7,379 nt of DNA from Clostridia bacterium (GCA_017380475.1 JAFODX010000117.1:1-7379); one strand, 5' to 3'; numbered from the stretch's first letter, positions 1 through 7,379 are shown. Program-made: numbers and translations. Notes: generated by a model not told the origin, from the sequence alone.

Positions 1-3000
1 GCAAGACCCGGCATAACCGCCTCTCCGCCCTCAGATTCTATAACTCCAACAACATCGTTATTGGCATCGGGATGGAATTTTACAAGTATCTCACCAACTA
101 CGCCAACCTTCGGTTTTTTTACGCTTTCATCTATCGGGATGGCATCGAAGTCTGCTATTATCTCTTCGGTTACACGTTTCAGCTTGAGATTGGATTTATT
201 GTTGTTTACGATATCGTTATACAGTCTTCTCTGCCATTTATCGTAAACCTCATTTGTTTCGCCCTCGTTTATTTCATATGGGCGTATACGCTGTGTCACT
301 GACAGTAACAAATCACCCCATACACAGGCTTTGAATATTCCGTCGATAAGCTTCGGTGTTATTTTAAATCCGGGGTTACCTTCGAGACCTGAAATATTAA
401 GTGATATTACAGGCACCTGGGAATATCCTGCTTCTTTAAGTGCTTTACGTAAAAACGCTATGTAGTTGGTTGCACGGCATCCGCCACCGGTCTGTGTTAT
501 CATAACCGATGTATTGTCAGGGTCACACCTGCCCGACTCGAATGCGTTTACAAGCTGGCCCGTTACAAGGATAGACGGATAGCACGCATCGTTATTAACA
601 CTCTTAAGTCCCGATTCTATATCCTCCGGTGTTGCTTTTTCAAGCACAACTGCATTGTATCCGTTGGCACGGAATACAGCCTCAAACAGACCAAAATGCG
701 TCGGACTCATCTGCGGGAATATGACCGTGTGGTTCTTCTTTTCTTTTTCAGTGAACTTGACACGGTTGATTGTATAGTCTTCTACTTTCTGCGGAATGAA
801 CTCATTTGCATCACGCTCTTTAACCGCCGCTTTGAGCGAACGTACTCTGATACGTGCCGTACCAAGACTTGAAACCTCATCAATCTTGAGTGTTGTATAA
901 ATACGTTCGTGTGACTGCAATATTTCCATCACCTGGTCGGTTGTAACAGCGTCAAGACCGCATCCGAATGAGTTGAGCTGTATAAGCTCAAGACGTTCGT
1001 TCTTTATTACCTCTGCCGCCGCCTCATACAGTCTTGTATGATATGCCCACTGGTCAACTACACGTATATCACGTTCAAGCTCGCCAAGATGTGCGATACT
1101 GTCCTCTGTAAGAACCGCAAAACCAAGACCGTTTATCATGTCGGGAATACCGTGGTTTATTTCGGGGTCGATATGATAAGGTCTTCCTGCAAGTACAATA
1201 CCTCGCTTATTCTTTTCGTTAAGCCACAAAAGTACTTCTTCACCTTTTTTGCGTATATCATTTTTATAGTTCTTAAGCTCGGCAAATGCTTTTTCTGCCG
1301 CCGATTTGATTTCCTTAAACGGGATATTATAATCTTCAAGCGCTTTTGCCATCTGACGGTTAAACGACGGACGGTCTGCAAGGTTAATAAACGGATATAA
1401 AAACTTTATATCCTCACTGCGAAGTGCGTCCATATTCTTATAGATTACTTCGGGGTATGAAGTTACCATCGGGCAGTTAAAGTGGTTGCCCGCCGCACTG
1501 TATTCTATCTGTTCATACGGAATACAGGGATAGAATATTGTCTTATATCCCTTTTCAAGCAGATATTCAATATGTCCGTGTACCAGCTTTGCAGGATAGC
1601 ACGCACTCTCTGACGGTATTGAATCAATACCCTTTTCATACATTGCGTGCGTACTTCTGCCCGACAGCTTTACACAGAACCCAAGCTCTGTGAAGAACGT
1701 GAACCACAAAGGATAGTTTTCGTACATATTAAGAACTCTCGGCATTGCGATAACACCTCTTGGTGCTTCATCAGCCTTTAATCCTTTGTATCTGAATGCA
1801 CGTTTATATTTATAGTCATAAAGGTTTGGTATATCCTTTTTCTTTGCTTCCTCGCCTGCTCCACGCTCGCATCGGTTACCCGAAATAAACTTGCTTCCGT
1901 CGCCGAAGTCTGTTACAGTGAGCTGACAGTGGTTATTACATTTCTCACAGCGTGTAAGACTTGTTTCAAACTTAAACGAATCAATCTCGTCACGCGTTAT
2001 GATATCACATTCTCCGCCTGCCCAGCGTTCTTTTGCAATAAGCGCCGAACCGAATGCACCCATTATTCCCGCAATATCGGGACGGGTTACATTCTTTTTT
2101 GTAAGAAGTTCAAAACAACGAAGTATTGAGTTGTTATTGAATGTTCCGCCCTGAACAACTATTTTTTCGCCCATAAGCGCCGGGTCACGCAACTTTATTA
2201 CCTTATAAAGTGCGTTTCTTACAACCGAATATGAAAGACCTGCACTTATATCACCAACTGTTGCTCCCTCTTTCTGTGCCTGCTTCACACGTGAGTTCAT
2301 AAACACCGTACAGCGTGTTCCGAGGTCTACCGGATTCTCCGCTGTAAGTGCTTCTTTTGCAAATGAAACAGAATCATATCCCAACGACTCTGCAAACGTC
2401 TGTATGAATGAACCACAGCCTGATGAGCAGGCCTCATTAAGCATAATAGAATCAATTACGCCGTTTTTGATTTTCATACATTTCATATCCTGACCGCCGA
2501 TGTCGATTATAAAATCAACGCCGGGTCGGAAATGGTTAGCTGCCTTATAGTGAGCTATTGTTTCTATCTCACCCTCGTCTATACGGAACGCAGTCTTCAG
2601 AAGCTGTTCACCGTAACCTGTGGTACAGCCATTGGCTATGTATGCCGTTTCGGGCAGTTTTTCATAAAGCTCACGCATAATGTTAAGTCCGCACGTAATG
2701 GGACTGCCCTCGTTCTTGCCATAGTATGAATAAATGATTTCATCGTGCTCATTTATTACCGCACACTTGATTGTCGTAGAACCAACATCAAGTCCCAAAA
2801 ACACCGGTCCTTTTGCAAGAGCTATGTCGCCTCTTACTGCAGTATCTTTTTCGTGGCGTCTGAAAAATTCCTCTTTGTCATCTTCTGTTTCAAAGAGTTT
2901 TTGCATACGTGTTATTTCTGCGTCAACACCGTGTGAATTTTTAAGACGTTCGGTTAATGTATTAACATCTGTTTCGTCAGAATCCGTATTTGTAAGTGCT

Positions 3001-3755
3001 GCACCGATTGCAACGAAAAGCTGTGCGTTTTCAGGTGTATTAAAAGATGTCGCATTCTCTTTTAGCGTCTCTTCAAACTGCACACGCAACTGTGTAAGGA
3101 AATGAAGCGGTCCGCCCAAAAATACGATATTTCCTTTTATCGGTCTGCCCTGTGCAAGACCTGAAATCGTCTGCGTCACAACTGCCTGCAAAACGGACGC
3201 CGCAACGTCTTCACGTGCTGCACCTTCGTTCAAAAGCGGTTGTACGTCAGATTTTGCAAATACACCGCAACGTGCCGCAATCGGATAGATTGTGGTATGC
3301 TTGCCTGCAAGCTCGTTAAGTCCGTCAGCATCAGTTTTTAAAAGGATACTCATCTGGTCAATAAACGAACCCGTACCGCCGGCACACGTTCCGTTCATTC
3401 TCTGTTCAAGTCCGCCGGTAAGATACAAAATCTTTGCATCCTCACCGCCAAGCTCTATTACGACATCTGTGCCGGGCAGAAATGTTTCTATAGCCGTTTT
3501 ATTGGCAATTACCTCCTGCACAAACTCAAGCCCGAACATTTCAGAGAGTAAAAGTCCGCCGGAACCCGTAATCACCACGCTGAATCTATCGTCCCTAACT
3601 GTTTCTTTTACCTCATCAAAAAGGGATAGTACAGTGGTTTTTATGTCTGAATAATGACGTCTGTATTCTGAATATTTTATATTTTTATCATCGTCAAGAA
3701 CAACTATTTTAACCGTAGTTGAACCGACGTCTATTCCCATATGAAGTTTACTCAA
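1..3755 (-). CDS. Giant acyl-CoA dehydratase activase / dehydratase-like fusion protein (C-terminus off the left edge)
   Basis: The frame is open for 1251 codons and runs off the window; relatives are about 1400 residues, so roughly the last 150-200 are missing. Seen: two BadF/BadG/BcrA/BcrD ATPase domains in tandem. The first (about 5-235) has DVGST at 9-13, ELGGEDAK at 101-108, NGTCAGGTG with Cys124, RCGVFAKSD with Cys163, and FLGGP. The second (about 320-585) has DVGST from 323, Cys443 and Cys482. A four-cysteine cluster follows (603, 606, 610, 629), then a DUF2229-type region from about 665 (SACYPAK Cys719, YPCIPYE Cys744, NCPMV Cys761), then NNDACYP and [11 protein letters not shown] (1088-1098). 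Known: single-domain relatives such as HgdC hydrolyse ATP to drive one electron from a [4Fe-4S] cluster into 2-hydroxyacyl-CoA dehydratases. Members of this long architecture have no established substrate, so the exact reaction is unknown. It is probably cytoplasmic and oxygen-sensitive. It is cotranscribed with the toroid protein, 20 bases upstream. The TTG start is set by its ribosome binding site. Confidence 0.93.
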   Translation of the reverse strand, partial: MSKLHMGIDVGSTTVKIVVLDDDKNIKYSEYRRHYSDIKTTVLSLFDEVKETVRDDRFSVVITGSGGLLLSEMFGLEFVQEVIANKTAIETFLPGTDVVIELGGEDAKILYLTGGLEQRMNGTCAGGTGSFIDQMSILLKTDADGLNELAGKHTTIYPIAARCGVFAKSDVQPLLNEGAAREDVAASVLQAVVTQTISGLAQGRPIKGNIVFLGGPLHFLTQLRVQFEETLKENATSFNTPENAQLFVAIGAALTNTDSDETDVNTLTERLKNSHGVDAEITRMQKLFETEDDKEEFFRRHEKDTAVRGDIALAKGPVFLGLDVGSTTIKCAVINEHDEIIYSYYGKNEGSPITCGLNIMRELYEKLPETAYIANGCTTGYGEQLLKTAFRIDEGEIETIAHYKAANHFRPGVDFIIDIGGQDMKCMKIKNGVIDSIMLNEACSSGCGSFIQTFAESLGYDSVSFAKEALTAENPVDLGTRCTVFMNSRVKQAQKEGATVGDISAGLSYSVVRNALYKVIKLRDPALMGEKIVVQGGTFNNNSILRCFELLTKKNVTRPDIAGIMGAFGSALIAKERWAGGECDIITRDEIDSFKFETSLTRCEKCNNHCQLTVTDFGDGSKFISGNRCERGAGEEAKKKDIPNLYDYKYKRAFRYKGLKADEAPRGVIAMPRVLNMYENYPLWFTFFTELGFCVKLSGRSTHAMYEKGIDSIPSESACYPAKLVHGHIEYLLEKGYKTIFYPCIPYEQIEYSAAGNHFNCPMVTSYPEVIYKNMDALRSEDIKFLYPFINLADRPSFNRQMAKALEDYNIPFKEIKSAAEKAFAELKNYKNDIRKKGEEVLLWLNEKNKRGIVLAGRPYHIDPEINHGIPDMINGLGFAVLTEDSIAHLGELERDIRVVDQWAYHTRLYEAAAEVIKNERLELIQLNSFGCGLDAVTTDQVMEILQSHERIYTTLKIDEVSSLGTARIRVRSLKAAVKERDANEFIPQKVEDYTINRVKFTEKEKKNHTVIFPQMSPTHFGLFEAVFRANGYNAVVLEKATPEDIESGLKSVNNDACYPSILVTGQLVNAFESGRCDPDNTSVMITQTGGGCRATNYIAFLRKALKEAGYSQVPVISLNISGLEGNPGFKITPKLIDGIFKACVWGDLLLSVTQRIRPYEINEGETNEVYDKWQRRLYNDIVNNNKSNLKLKRVTEEIIADFDAIPIDESVKKPKVGVVGEILVKFHPDANNDVVGVIESEGGEAVMPGL

Positions 3756-3763
3756 TTTAAAAT

Positions 3764-3769
3764 CCTCCT
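3764..3769 (-). promoter_or_regulatory. Ribosome binding site that selects the TTG start of the activase
   Basis: Read on the minus strand this is a perfect AGGAGG lying 8 bases before TTG at 3755-3753. The first in-frame ATG (3740-3738) is 23 bases away from it, too far for normal initiation. The TTG is therefore the better start and adds the five residues MSKLH before the ATG. The site sits inside the 20-base gap after the stop codon of the upstream toroid gene, as expected for a tightly spaced operon. Confidence 0.8.
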
Positions 3770-3775
3770 CTGCAA

Positions 3776-5032
3776 TTATTTTCGTGTGTCGGATTTATTT
3801 TCGGAGTCACCTTCGTCTTCCTCACTTTTTTTACAGTGGAAATTCTTTTTCGGTCGTATATAAACAAAATAACTGACTATAGCTAATGCAACTGCTGTAA
3901 TAATCACAAAAACAATTACTACAATTATGACAATGAGGTTCTTTCCGTTTCTTCTCTGACCGGTATACGGCTCAGATTCAACGGGAGAATATGATTCAAG
4001 TGTATATGGGGGTTCTGAAGTATCTATCAGTTTCTGAGTTGCAAACGAAACTTCAATCTCGTCCTGCGTTTCTATTTTCAGTCCCTCGCCGGAATGGTTT
4101 ATATCTTCTATATAATCATCGGGGTTATACGGCATATCTTCCGTACGCAGTGTAAAAAACGCAGAGTTACCCTGCATAGCACGCAAATGGCTTACAATAG
4201 CACAAAGTGCAACTGCAGTACTGTCTTTATCGCCGCCAAAGCTGCCGTCTGCTTCACAGTTTTCTAAAAGTGCAGAAAGCGTTGAGTTCTCACCATCTGA
4301 AAAACCCGGGTCATTATCCGCATCTACTCCTGCCGAGTCCAGAGCCATAACAACGAATGCGGTGTTCAGAACATTGCCGTAACCACAGTCTTGGTTCTTG
4401 TTGTTCTGAAGATAGTTTACACCTCTCAGAATGGCGGTATTAACATCGTATCGGTATCTTTCACCAATTTCTTCGCCTTTTACAACATAACATTTGCCGG
4501 ACAGAAATGAAAGTGCAATCATACTCTTTGCAGTTGTCAGAATATCCGAATCAAAACTTCCGTCTGAATTTTGTTTTTCAAGAAGCTGTACTGCCAGTCT
4601 GTTTATATCTGTGGTATCTGATTTAACTGCATATTCGCCGCTCAGGATTGCAATAAGTGATGTTGCAATATCCTGCGTGTTTGTAAACTCTTTCCCGTAA
4701 GTATACTGTGATATAATATCATCGTCAAGCACACCGCCTGCAGCAGTGTTTGCCATTATCATACGCTGTCCGTCCTGAACAGTCTTGGGTGTTTTTGCAT
4801 CAGTAACACTTATGTATTTGCCGTAATCAAAGGCTTTTCCTGCACGCTTTAATGCCATTATATGATAATCTGATGCAACAGAATCAGGATTTGCAAGAGG
4901 TGCTATATTCTTCTCCGCCCATTCAAAAGAAAATCCGGCTATATTGTTTATATCCGAACCTGTATATGCCGCTTTTGCATTACAGAAAAAAAGCATAAAA
5001 AACGCACTTATAAGGGCGAAAATCTTTTTCAT
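3776..5032 (-). CDS. Secreted, membrane-anchored alpha/alpha-toroid (prenyltransferase/squalene-oxidase-repeat-like) protein
   Basis: 418 residues. A signal peptide is visible: MKK, a hydrophobic core over 4-17, and a likely cut after NAKA (18-21). The lumenal part (about 22-295) has repeated helix-turn units of the terpenoid-cyclase toroid type: QNSDGSF at 154-160, a turn around CGYG at 216-219, and ADGSFGG at 261-267, each followed by a small-residue-rich helix such as [11 protein letters not shown]. The DxDD acid motif of squalene-hopene cyclases is not seen, so cyclase activity is unlikely; a binding or structural role is more plausible. After a low-complexity acidic stretch (300-360) comes one transmembrane helix (about 365-391), then a charged tail ending SDTRK. 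The expected topology is N-terminus outside, tail in the cytoplasm. No LPxTG motif is present. It is the first gene of the operon, with the activase fusion next. The start at 5032 has GGGAGG 8 bases upstream; the frame extends to 5086, but that extension is promoter DNA. Ligand unknown. Confidence 0.85.
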   Translation of the reverse strand: MKKIFALISAFFMLFFCNAKAAYTGSDINNIAGFSFEWAEKNIAPLANPDSVASDYHIMALKRAGKAFDYGKYISVTDAKTPKTVQDGQRMIMANTAAGGVLDDDIISQYTYGKEFTNTQDIATSLIAILSGEYAVKSDTTDINRLAVQLLEKQNSDGSFDSDILTTAKSMIALSFLSGKCYVVKGEEIGERYRYDVNTAILRGVNYLQNNKNQDCGYGNVLNTAFVVMALDSAGVDADNDPGFSDGENSTLSALLENCEADGSFGGDKDSTAVALCAIVSHLRAMQGNSAFFTLRTEDMPYNPDDYIEDINHSGEGLKIETQDEIEVSFATQKLIDTSEPPYTLESYSPVESEPYTGQRRNGKNLIVIIVVIVFVIITAVALAIVSYFVYIRPKKNFHCKKSEEDEGDSENKSDTRK

Positions 5033-5040
5033 CGAGCACA

Positions 5041-5046
5041 CCTCCC
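5041..5046 (-). promoter_or_regulatory. Ribosome binding site of the toroid gene
   Basis: Minus-strand GGGAGG followed by 8 bases and ATG at 5032-5030. It fixes the start at the methionine of the signal peptide. The 18 extra codons of open frame further upstream overlap the -10 and -35 boxes and would not be on the transcript. Confidence 0.8.
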
Positions 5047-5057
5047 TATTATATCTT

Positions 5058-5086
5058 ATTATACCATAGTATAATTTTTTTGTCAA
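5058..5086 (-). promoter_or_regulatory. Consensus sigma-A-type promoter of the toroid/activase operon
   Basis: On the minus strand there is a perfect -35 box TTGACA (5086-5081), a 17-base spacer (5080-5064) and a perfect -10 box TATAAT (5063-5058), preceded by an extended TGG. Transcription should start near 5051, leaving a leader of under 20 bases before the ATG. A match this good suggests strong, possibly constitutive expression. No later promoter is evident before the activase, so both genes are probably on one transcript. Confidence 0.85.
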
Positions 5087-5130
5087 TTAACATCTTTTTT
5101 TGTAAATATGAATTTTTTTCATAAAACCCC
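5087..5130. other. AT-rich spacer between the two divergent promoters
   Basis: This short spacer separates the back-to-back promoters and is made largely of A and T tracts. The only internal structure seen is an imperfectly motivated inverted repeat, ATGAA-(T)5-TTCAT at 5108-5122, upstream of the scfA promoter. It could be an operator or simply chance in AT-rich DNA. The A/T tracts may act as an upstream (UP-like) element for either promoter. Confidence 0.4.
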
Positions 5131-5159
5131 TTTATTTTTTCAAAAAAGTGTGTTATAAT
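5131..5159 (+). promoter_or_regulatory. Extended -10 promoter of scfA
   Basis: The -10 box TATAAT at 5154-5159 is perfect and is preceded by TGT, giving the full extended -10 motif TGNTATAAT from 5151. Seventeen bases upstream the -35 position (5131-5136, TTTATT) matches only weakly, which is common for extended -10 promoters. Transcription should begin near 5166, giving a leader of about 39 bases. It faces away from the toroid/activase promoter. Confidence 0.75.
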
Positions 5160-5190
5160 GTATCCATAGCAGTATGCTTTACTATCTAAG

Positions 5191-5196
5191 AGGAGG
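5191..5196 (+). promoter_or_regulatory. Ribosome binding site of scfA
   Basis: AGGAGG followed by T, with 8 bases to the ATG at 5205. This is a full match to the anti-Shine-Dalgarno sequence, clearly stronger than the AAAGGA in front of scfB, and fits the need for abundant substrate peptide. Confidence 0.85.
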
Positions 5197-5204
5197 TAAA
5201 TACA

Positions 5205-5348
5205 ATGAAACACGTTAAGACCTTGAACAAGGCTAACCTTAAGGAATCAGCTGTTAAGGGCGGATGCGGCGAGTGCCAGACATCATGCCAGTCAGCTTGT
5301 AAGACTTCCTGCACAGTTGCGAATCAGAAGTGTGAGCACGCTGAATAA
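5205..5348 (+). CDS. scfA: SCIFF (six cysteines in forty-five residues) ranthipeptide precursor
   Basis: 47 residues, a substrate for the radical SAM maturase encoded next to it. The leader, starting MKHVKTLNKA, runs to a Gly-Gly pair at 19-20. The core then carries exactly six cysteines at 21, 24, 28, 32, 36 and 43, with the family signature GGCGECQTSCQ followed by SACKTSCT. Known: in characterised SCIFF peptides the maturase joins Cys32 to Thr37; here residue 32 is Cys and 37 is Thr, so the same bond is expected. Cleavage at Gly-Gly, export and biological role are not established for the family. The start has AGGAGG 8 bases upstream and a strong promoter. Six of seven lysines use AAG, unlike scfB, which mixes AAA and AAG; this suggests selection for high expression. 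The gene is short enough to be missed by automated gene callers. Confidence 0.97.
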   Translation: MKHVKTLNKANLKESAVKGGCGECQTSCQSACKTSCTVANQKCEHAE

Positions 5349-5361
5349 CTAAACGGACATT

Positions 5362-5386
5362 CGCTTGGCGCTCCGTGCGTCAAGCG
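5362..5386 (+). terminator. Intercistronic hairpin between scfA and scfB, probable leaky terminator or RNA-stabilising stem
   Basis: A 10-base-pair stem (5362-5371 with 5377-5386, one G-T wobble at 5368/5380) closes a 5-base loop. It begins 13 bases after the scfA stop and is followed by an imperfect T-rich run (5387-5395). The poor T-tract suggests partial termination with read-through into scfB, or protection of the scfA message from 3' decay. Either would raise the peptide-to-enzyme ratio. No separate scfB promoter is convincing, so scfB probably depends on read-through. Confidence 0.65.
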
Positions 5387-5412
5387 TATTGTTTTAGTTG
5401 TTAAATTATACG

Positions 5413-5418
5413 AAAGGA
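5413..5418 (+). promoter_or_regulatory. Ribosome binding site of scfB
   Basis: AAAGGA lies 9 bases before the ATG at 5428. It is only a partial Shine-Dalgarno match, weaker than that of scfA, consistent with lower synthesis of a catalyst than of its substrate. It supports 5428 as the start, giving the family-typical MIHKY N-terminus. Confidence 0.6.
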
Positions 5419-5427
5419 TAAACACAA

Positions 5428-6798
5428 ATGATACATAAATATAAAATGTTTGATATGAACATTGTTCTTGATATATATTCAGGTGCTGTTCATGTTGTCG
5501 ACGACTGTCTTTATGATATGCTCGACTACCTTTTAGAGCCGTTCGTGCCTGAAAACGAATGTCCTGCATTCATACACGATGAGTTATTGAAAAAATATTC
5601 ATCAGAGGAAATAAAGGACAGCTATCTTGATATATGTGAGCTTTATAAAATCGGTCAGCTTTTCTGCGAGGACTGTTATGAAGAGTTTGCAAAAAACTGG
5701 AACAAGCAGAGTGTGGTCAAGGCACTTTGTCTGCATATCGCCCACGACTGTAACCTGCGCTGCAAATACTGTTTCGCAGGAACAGGCGAATATAACGGCG
5801 AACGAGGTATAATGAGTGCCGAAACAGGTAAAAAGGCTATTGATTTTGTTATTGCAAACAGCGGTAACAGAAAGAATATTGAGCTTGACTATTTCGGTGG
5901 CGAGCCGTTAATGAACTTTGAGGTTGTAAAAGAGATTACGGAATATGCCAAGGAACAAGGCAAAATACACGGCAAGAACTTCCGTTTTACAATCACAACC
6001 AACGGTGTTTTGCTTGACGAAAAGAAAAAAGAGTATATAAACGAAAATATGTCAAACGTAGTACTTAGTATCGACGGAAGAAAAGATGTAAACGACCGTA
6101 TGCGTACACGAGTTGACGGTTCGGGTACATACGACAACATCCTGCCAAAGTTCATTGATATGGCAGAAAGCCGTAATCAGGACAACTACTATGTACGAGG
6201 TACTTTTACAGCATTCAACAAGGATTTTGCAGAGGATGTTATCCATCTTGCAGACCTTGGTTTTAAGCAGACAAGCGTTGAGCCGGTTGTTGCACCGTAT
6301 GATATGGACTATGCACTTACCGAAGCTGATATTCCCGAAGTTTTTGCAGAATATGAAAAGCTTGCAGAAGAATATATAAAACGCTGGAAGAACGGTAACT
6401 GGTTCAATTTCTTCCACTTCATGGTTGACCTTGACCAGGGTCCGTGTGCTATAAAGCGTCTTTCAGGCTGCGGTGCAGGTCACGAATACCTGGCAGTTGC
6501 CGCTAACGGCGACCTCTACCCCTGCCATCAGTTTGTCGGAAATCACGATTTCCTTATGGGTAATGTCTACGACGGTGATATTAACAAGGATATCCGTGAC
6601 TATTTTGAAAAGTCAAATATTTACACCAAGGACAAGTGCAAAAACTGTTTTGCAAAATTCTACTGCAGTGGTGGATGCAGTGCCAATGCGCATAACTTTA
6701 ACGGCGATATAAACAAACCGTACGAGCTTGCGTGCGAGTTTGAGAAAAAACGTGTTGAATGTGCAATAGCAATTGAGGCGGCAAAGAAACTGAGCTAA
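5428..6798 (+). CDS. scfB: Radical SAM/SPASM SCIFF peptide maturase (thioether-forming)
   Basis: 456 residues, full length for the family. It uses S-adenosylmethionine to abstract a hydrogen from a threonine of ScfA and close a Cys-Thr thioether (CteB and Tte1186 are the studied relatives). Residues 1 to about 90 form the N-terminal peptide-recognition (RRE) region that binds the leader. The radical SAM core has CNLRCKYC with Cys108, Cys112 and Cys115 for the catalytic [4Fe-4S] cluster, GGEP at 157-160, and TTNG at 190-193. The C-terminal SPASM domain shows the full ligand pattern C-X12-G-X4-C (Cys348, Cys366) and C-X2-C-X5-C-X3-C (404, 407, 413, 417), then Cys436, for two auxiliary clusters; Cys340 may also take part. 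No key residue is missing. It is cytoplasmic, downstream of scfA in one operon, and ends at a strong terminator. Confidence 0.97.
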   Translation: MIHKYKMFDMNIVLDIYSGAVHVVDDCLYDMLDYLLEPFVPENECPAFIHDELLKKYSSEEIKDSYLDICELYKIGQLFCEDCYEEFAKNWNKQSVVKALCLHIAHDCNLRCKYCFAGTGEYNGERGIMSAETGKKAIDFVIANSGNRKNIELDYFGGEPLMNFEVVKEITEYAKEQGKIHGKNFRFTITTNGVLLDEKKKEYINENMSNVVLSIDGRKDVNDRMRTRVDGSGTYDNILPKFIDMAESRNQDNYYVRGTFTAFNKDFAEDVIHLADLGFKQTSVEPVVAPYDMDYALTEADIPEVFAEYEKLAEEYIKRWKNGNWFNFFHFMVDLDQGPCAIKRLSGCGAGHEYLAVAANGDLYPCHQFVGNHDFLMGNVYDGDINKDIRDYFEKSNIYTKDKCKNCFAKFYCSGGCSANAHNFNGDINKPYELACEFEKKRVECAIAIEAAKKLS

Positions 6799-6801
6799 GA
6801 T

Positions 6802-6829
6802 AAAACGGAGTAGTGCCCTACTCCGTTTT
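6802..6829. terminator. Bidirectional intrinsic terminator between scfB and the AraC-family gene
   Basis: A perfect 12-base-pair stem (6802-6813 with 6818-6829) closes a TGCC loop. A-rich and T-rich flanks make it work in both directions: AAAA on the left arm and TTTTT on the right. It begins 3 bases after the scfB stop. The TAG stop of the convergent AraC gene (6818-6820) lies in the stem itself, so that gene would end within its own terminator. Confidence 0.92.
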
Positions 6830-7379
6830 TACATATGAAATTATACTCTTTTTATAGCCCAGCGGTGAAAAGCCGGTTGCTTCCTTGAACGCTCTTGAAA
6901 AGTTATGTATCCCCGAATAGTTGAGTTTTTCCGAGATTTCACTCACAGACAATACGTCTTCACGCAGAAGTTTTTTCGCTTCGTCTATCTTTAAATCCGA
7001 ATAGTAACGCATAGGACTTTTTCCGGTATATTCCTTAAAGATTATACTTAATTGTGATTTTCTCAAAAAGAAATTGTCACATATATCATTTAATGTTATA
7101 GGTGTATATACATTATTCTTCATATAAGACACAATCATCTCTGCAAGCGTATCCTGTGTTGTCTGGCGCGTATTTGCAGTATTAAAGCTCATTGATGCAC
7201 CGCCACGTAAAAGCTTTATAAGAAACTCCGTGAAATGATACTTTAAAAGCTGTGCCGAACCGAATTTGCAGTCTGAAAAATCAAGCGGTGTCTTATCATA
7301 AAAATCGCTTGAGATTTCGCCAAGTGCATTTTCTGATTCCTTCAGAAACAATGACAGCAAGGTTCTCGAAGTTTTGTCA
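6818..7379 (-). CDS. AraC-family transcriptional regulator (N-terminus off the right edge)
   Basis: The last 186 codons and stop are visible; the frame stays open to the right edge, so the true start lies outside, and an internal TTG at 7360 should not be taken as the start. The final 100 residues or so form the AraC DNA-binding domain with two helix-turn-helix units: the first around ITLNDICDNFFLRKSQLS followed by FKEYTGKSP, the second around VSEISEKLNYSGIHNFSRAF followed by the family-typical FSPLGYKK. The part before it (about 85 visible residues) would be the end of a sensing domain, possibly cupin type, with no recognisable ligand motif. Such proteins usually activate a neighbouring gene in response to a small molecule. 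It converges on scfB and shares its terminator, so it is not cotranscribed with the SCIFF genes; its target may lie to the right. Confidence 0.92.
   Translation of the reverse strand, partial: DKTSRTLLSLFLKESENALGEISSDFYDKTPLDFSDCKFGSAQLLKYHFTEFLIKLLRGGASMSFNTANTRQTTQDTLAEMIVSYMKNNVYTPITLNDICDNFFLRKSQLSIIFKEYTGKSPMRYYSDLKIDEAKKLLREDVLSVSEISEKLNYSGIHNFSRAFKEATGFSPLGYKKSIISYVKTE

Noticed and set aside
2734..3654. Plus-strand open frames of about 120 codons at 2734-3105 and 3292-3654
   Set aside because: They lie opposite the activase gene, which has clear family motifs there; their serine- and valine-rich products look like antisense shadows and lack convincing ribosome binding sites.
4981..4983. 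Possible lipoprotein cysteine (Cys17) in the toroid signal peptide
   Set aside because: The residues before it are Phe-Phe, which do not fit a lipobox, and an AKA cleavage site follows at once.
5033..5086. An 18-codon N-terminal extension of the toroid protein starting at TTG 5086
   Set aside because: The TTG is the first half of the -35 box, the extension covers the -10 box, and a good ribosome binding site with a signal-peptide methionine lies at 5032.
5353..5376. Possible pseudoknot: ACGGA at 5353-5357 is complementary to the hairpin loop TCCGT at 5372-5376
   Set aside because: The connecting loops would be too short (none on one side) to span the 10-bp stem, so both pairings cannot form together; five bases may match by chance.
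5389..5412. A separate promoter for scfB
   Set aside because: AT-rich sequence is present, but no -35/-10 pair with acceptable spacing could be found.
5889..6417. Minus-strand open frames opposite scfB, and plus-strand alternative frames inside it
   Set aside because: The scfB frame carries all radical SAM and SPASM motifs across this stretch; the others are low-complexity or scrambled.
7358..7360. TTG at 7360 as the start of the AraC-family gene
   Set aside because: The frame remains open to the window edge, no ribosome binding site precedes it, and the family normally has a longer N-terminal domain.

Overview
The window looks like chromosomal DNA from a strict anaerobe of the class Clostridia (Firmicutes). 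It is moderately AT-rich, has strong AGGAGG ribosome binding sites and consensus sigma-A-type promoters, and carries two hallmarks of that group: a six-cysteine SCIFF peptide with its radical SAM maturase, and a very long BadF/BcrA-type acyl-CoA dehydratase activase fusion. The family or genus cannot be fixed from this sequence.

Layout. Positions 1-3755 (minus strand) hold the N-terminal 1251 codons of the giant activase/dehydratase-like protein; its C-terminus lies off the left edge. Directly upstream in the same operon (3776-5032, minus) is a secreted, membrane-anchored protein with terpenoid-cyclase-like (alpha/alpha toroid) repeats. Both are read from a near-perfect promoter at 5058-5086. 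Back to back with it, a second promoter near 5154-5159 drives the plus-strand scfA-scfB pair: a 47-residue SCIFF precursor (5205-5348), an intercistronic hairpin (5362-5386), and the maturase (5428-6798). A 12-bp terminator stem (6802-6829) ends scfB and also contains the stop codon of a convergent AraC-family regulator (6818 to the right edge, minus), whose N-terminus lies outside the window.

How the parts work together. ScfA is the substrate and ScfB the enzyme that installs a Cys-to-Thr thioether cross-link, giving a ranthipeptide whose biological role is still unknown. The hairpin, the weaker scfB ribosome binding site and the biased codon use of scfA all point to much more peptide than enzyme. 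The divergent toroid/activase operon shares only the intergenic region with scfA; a functional link is possible but unproven. The AraC protein is separated from scfB by the terminator and may control genes to the right. There is no RNA gene, mobile element, CRISPR array or phage gene in the window.
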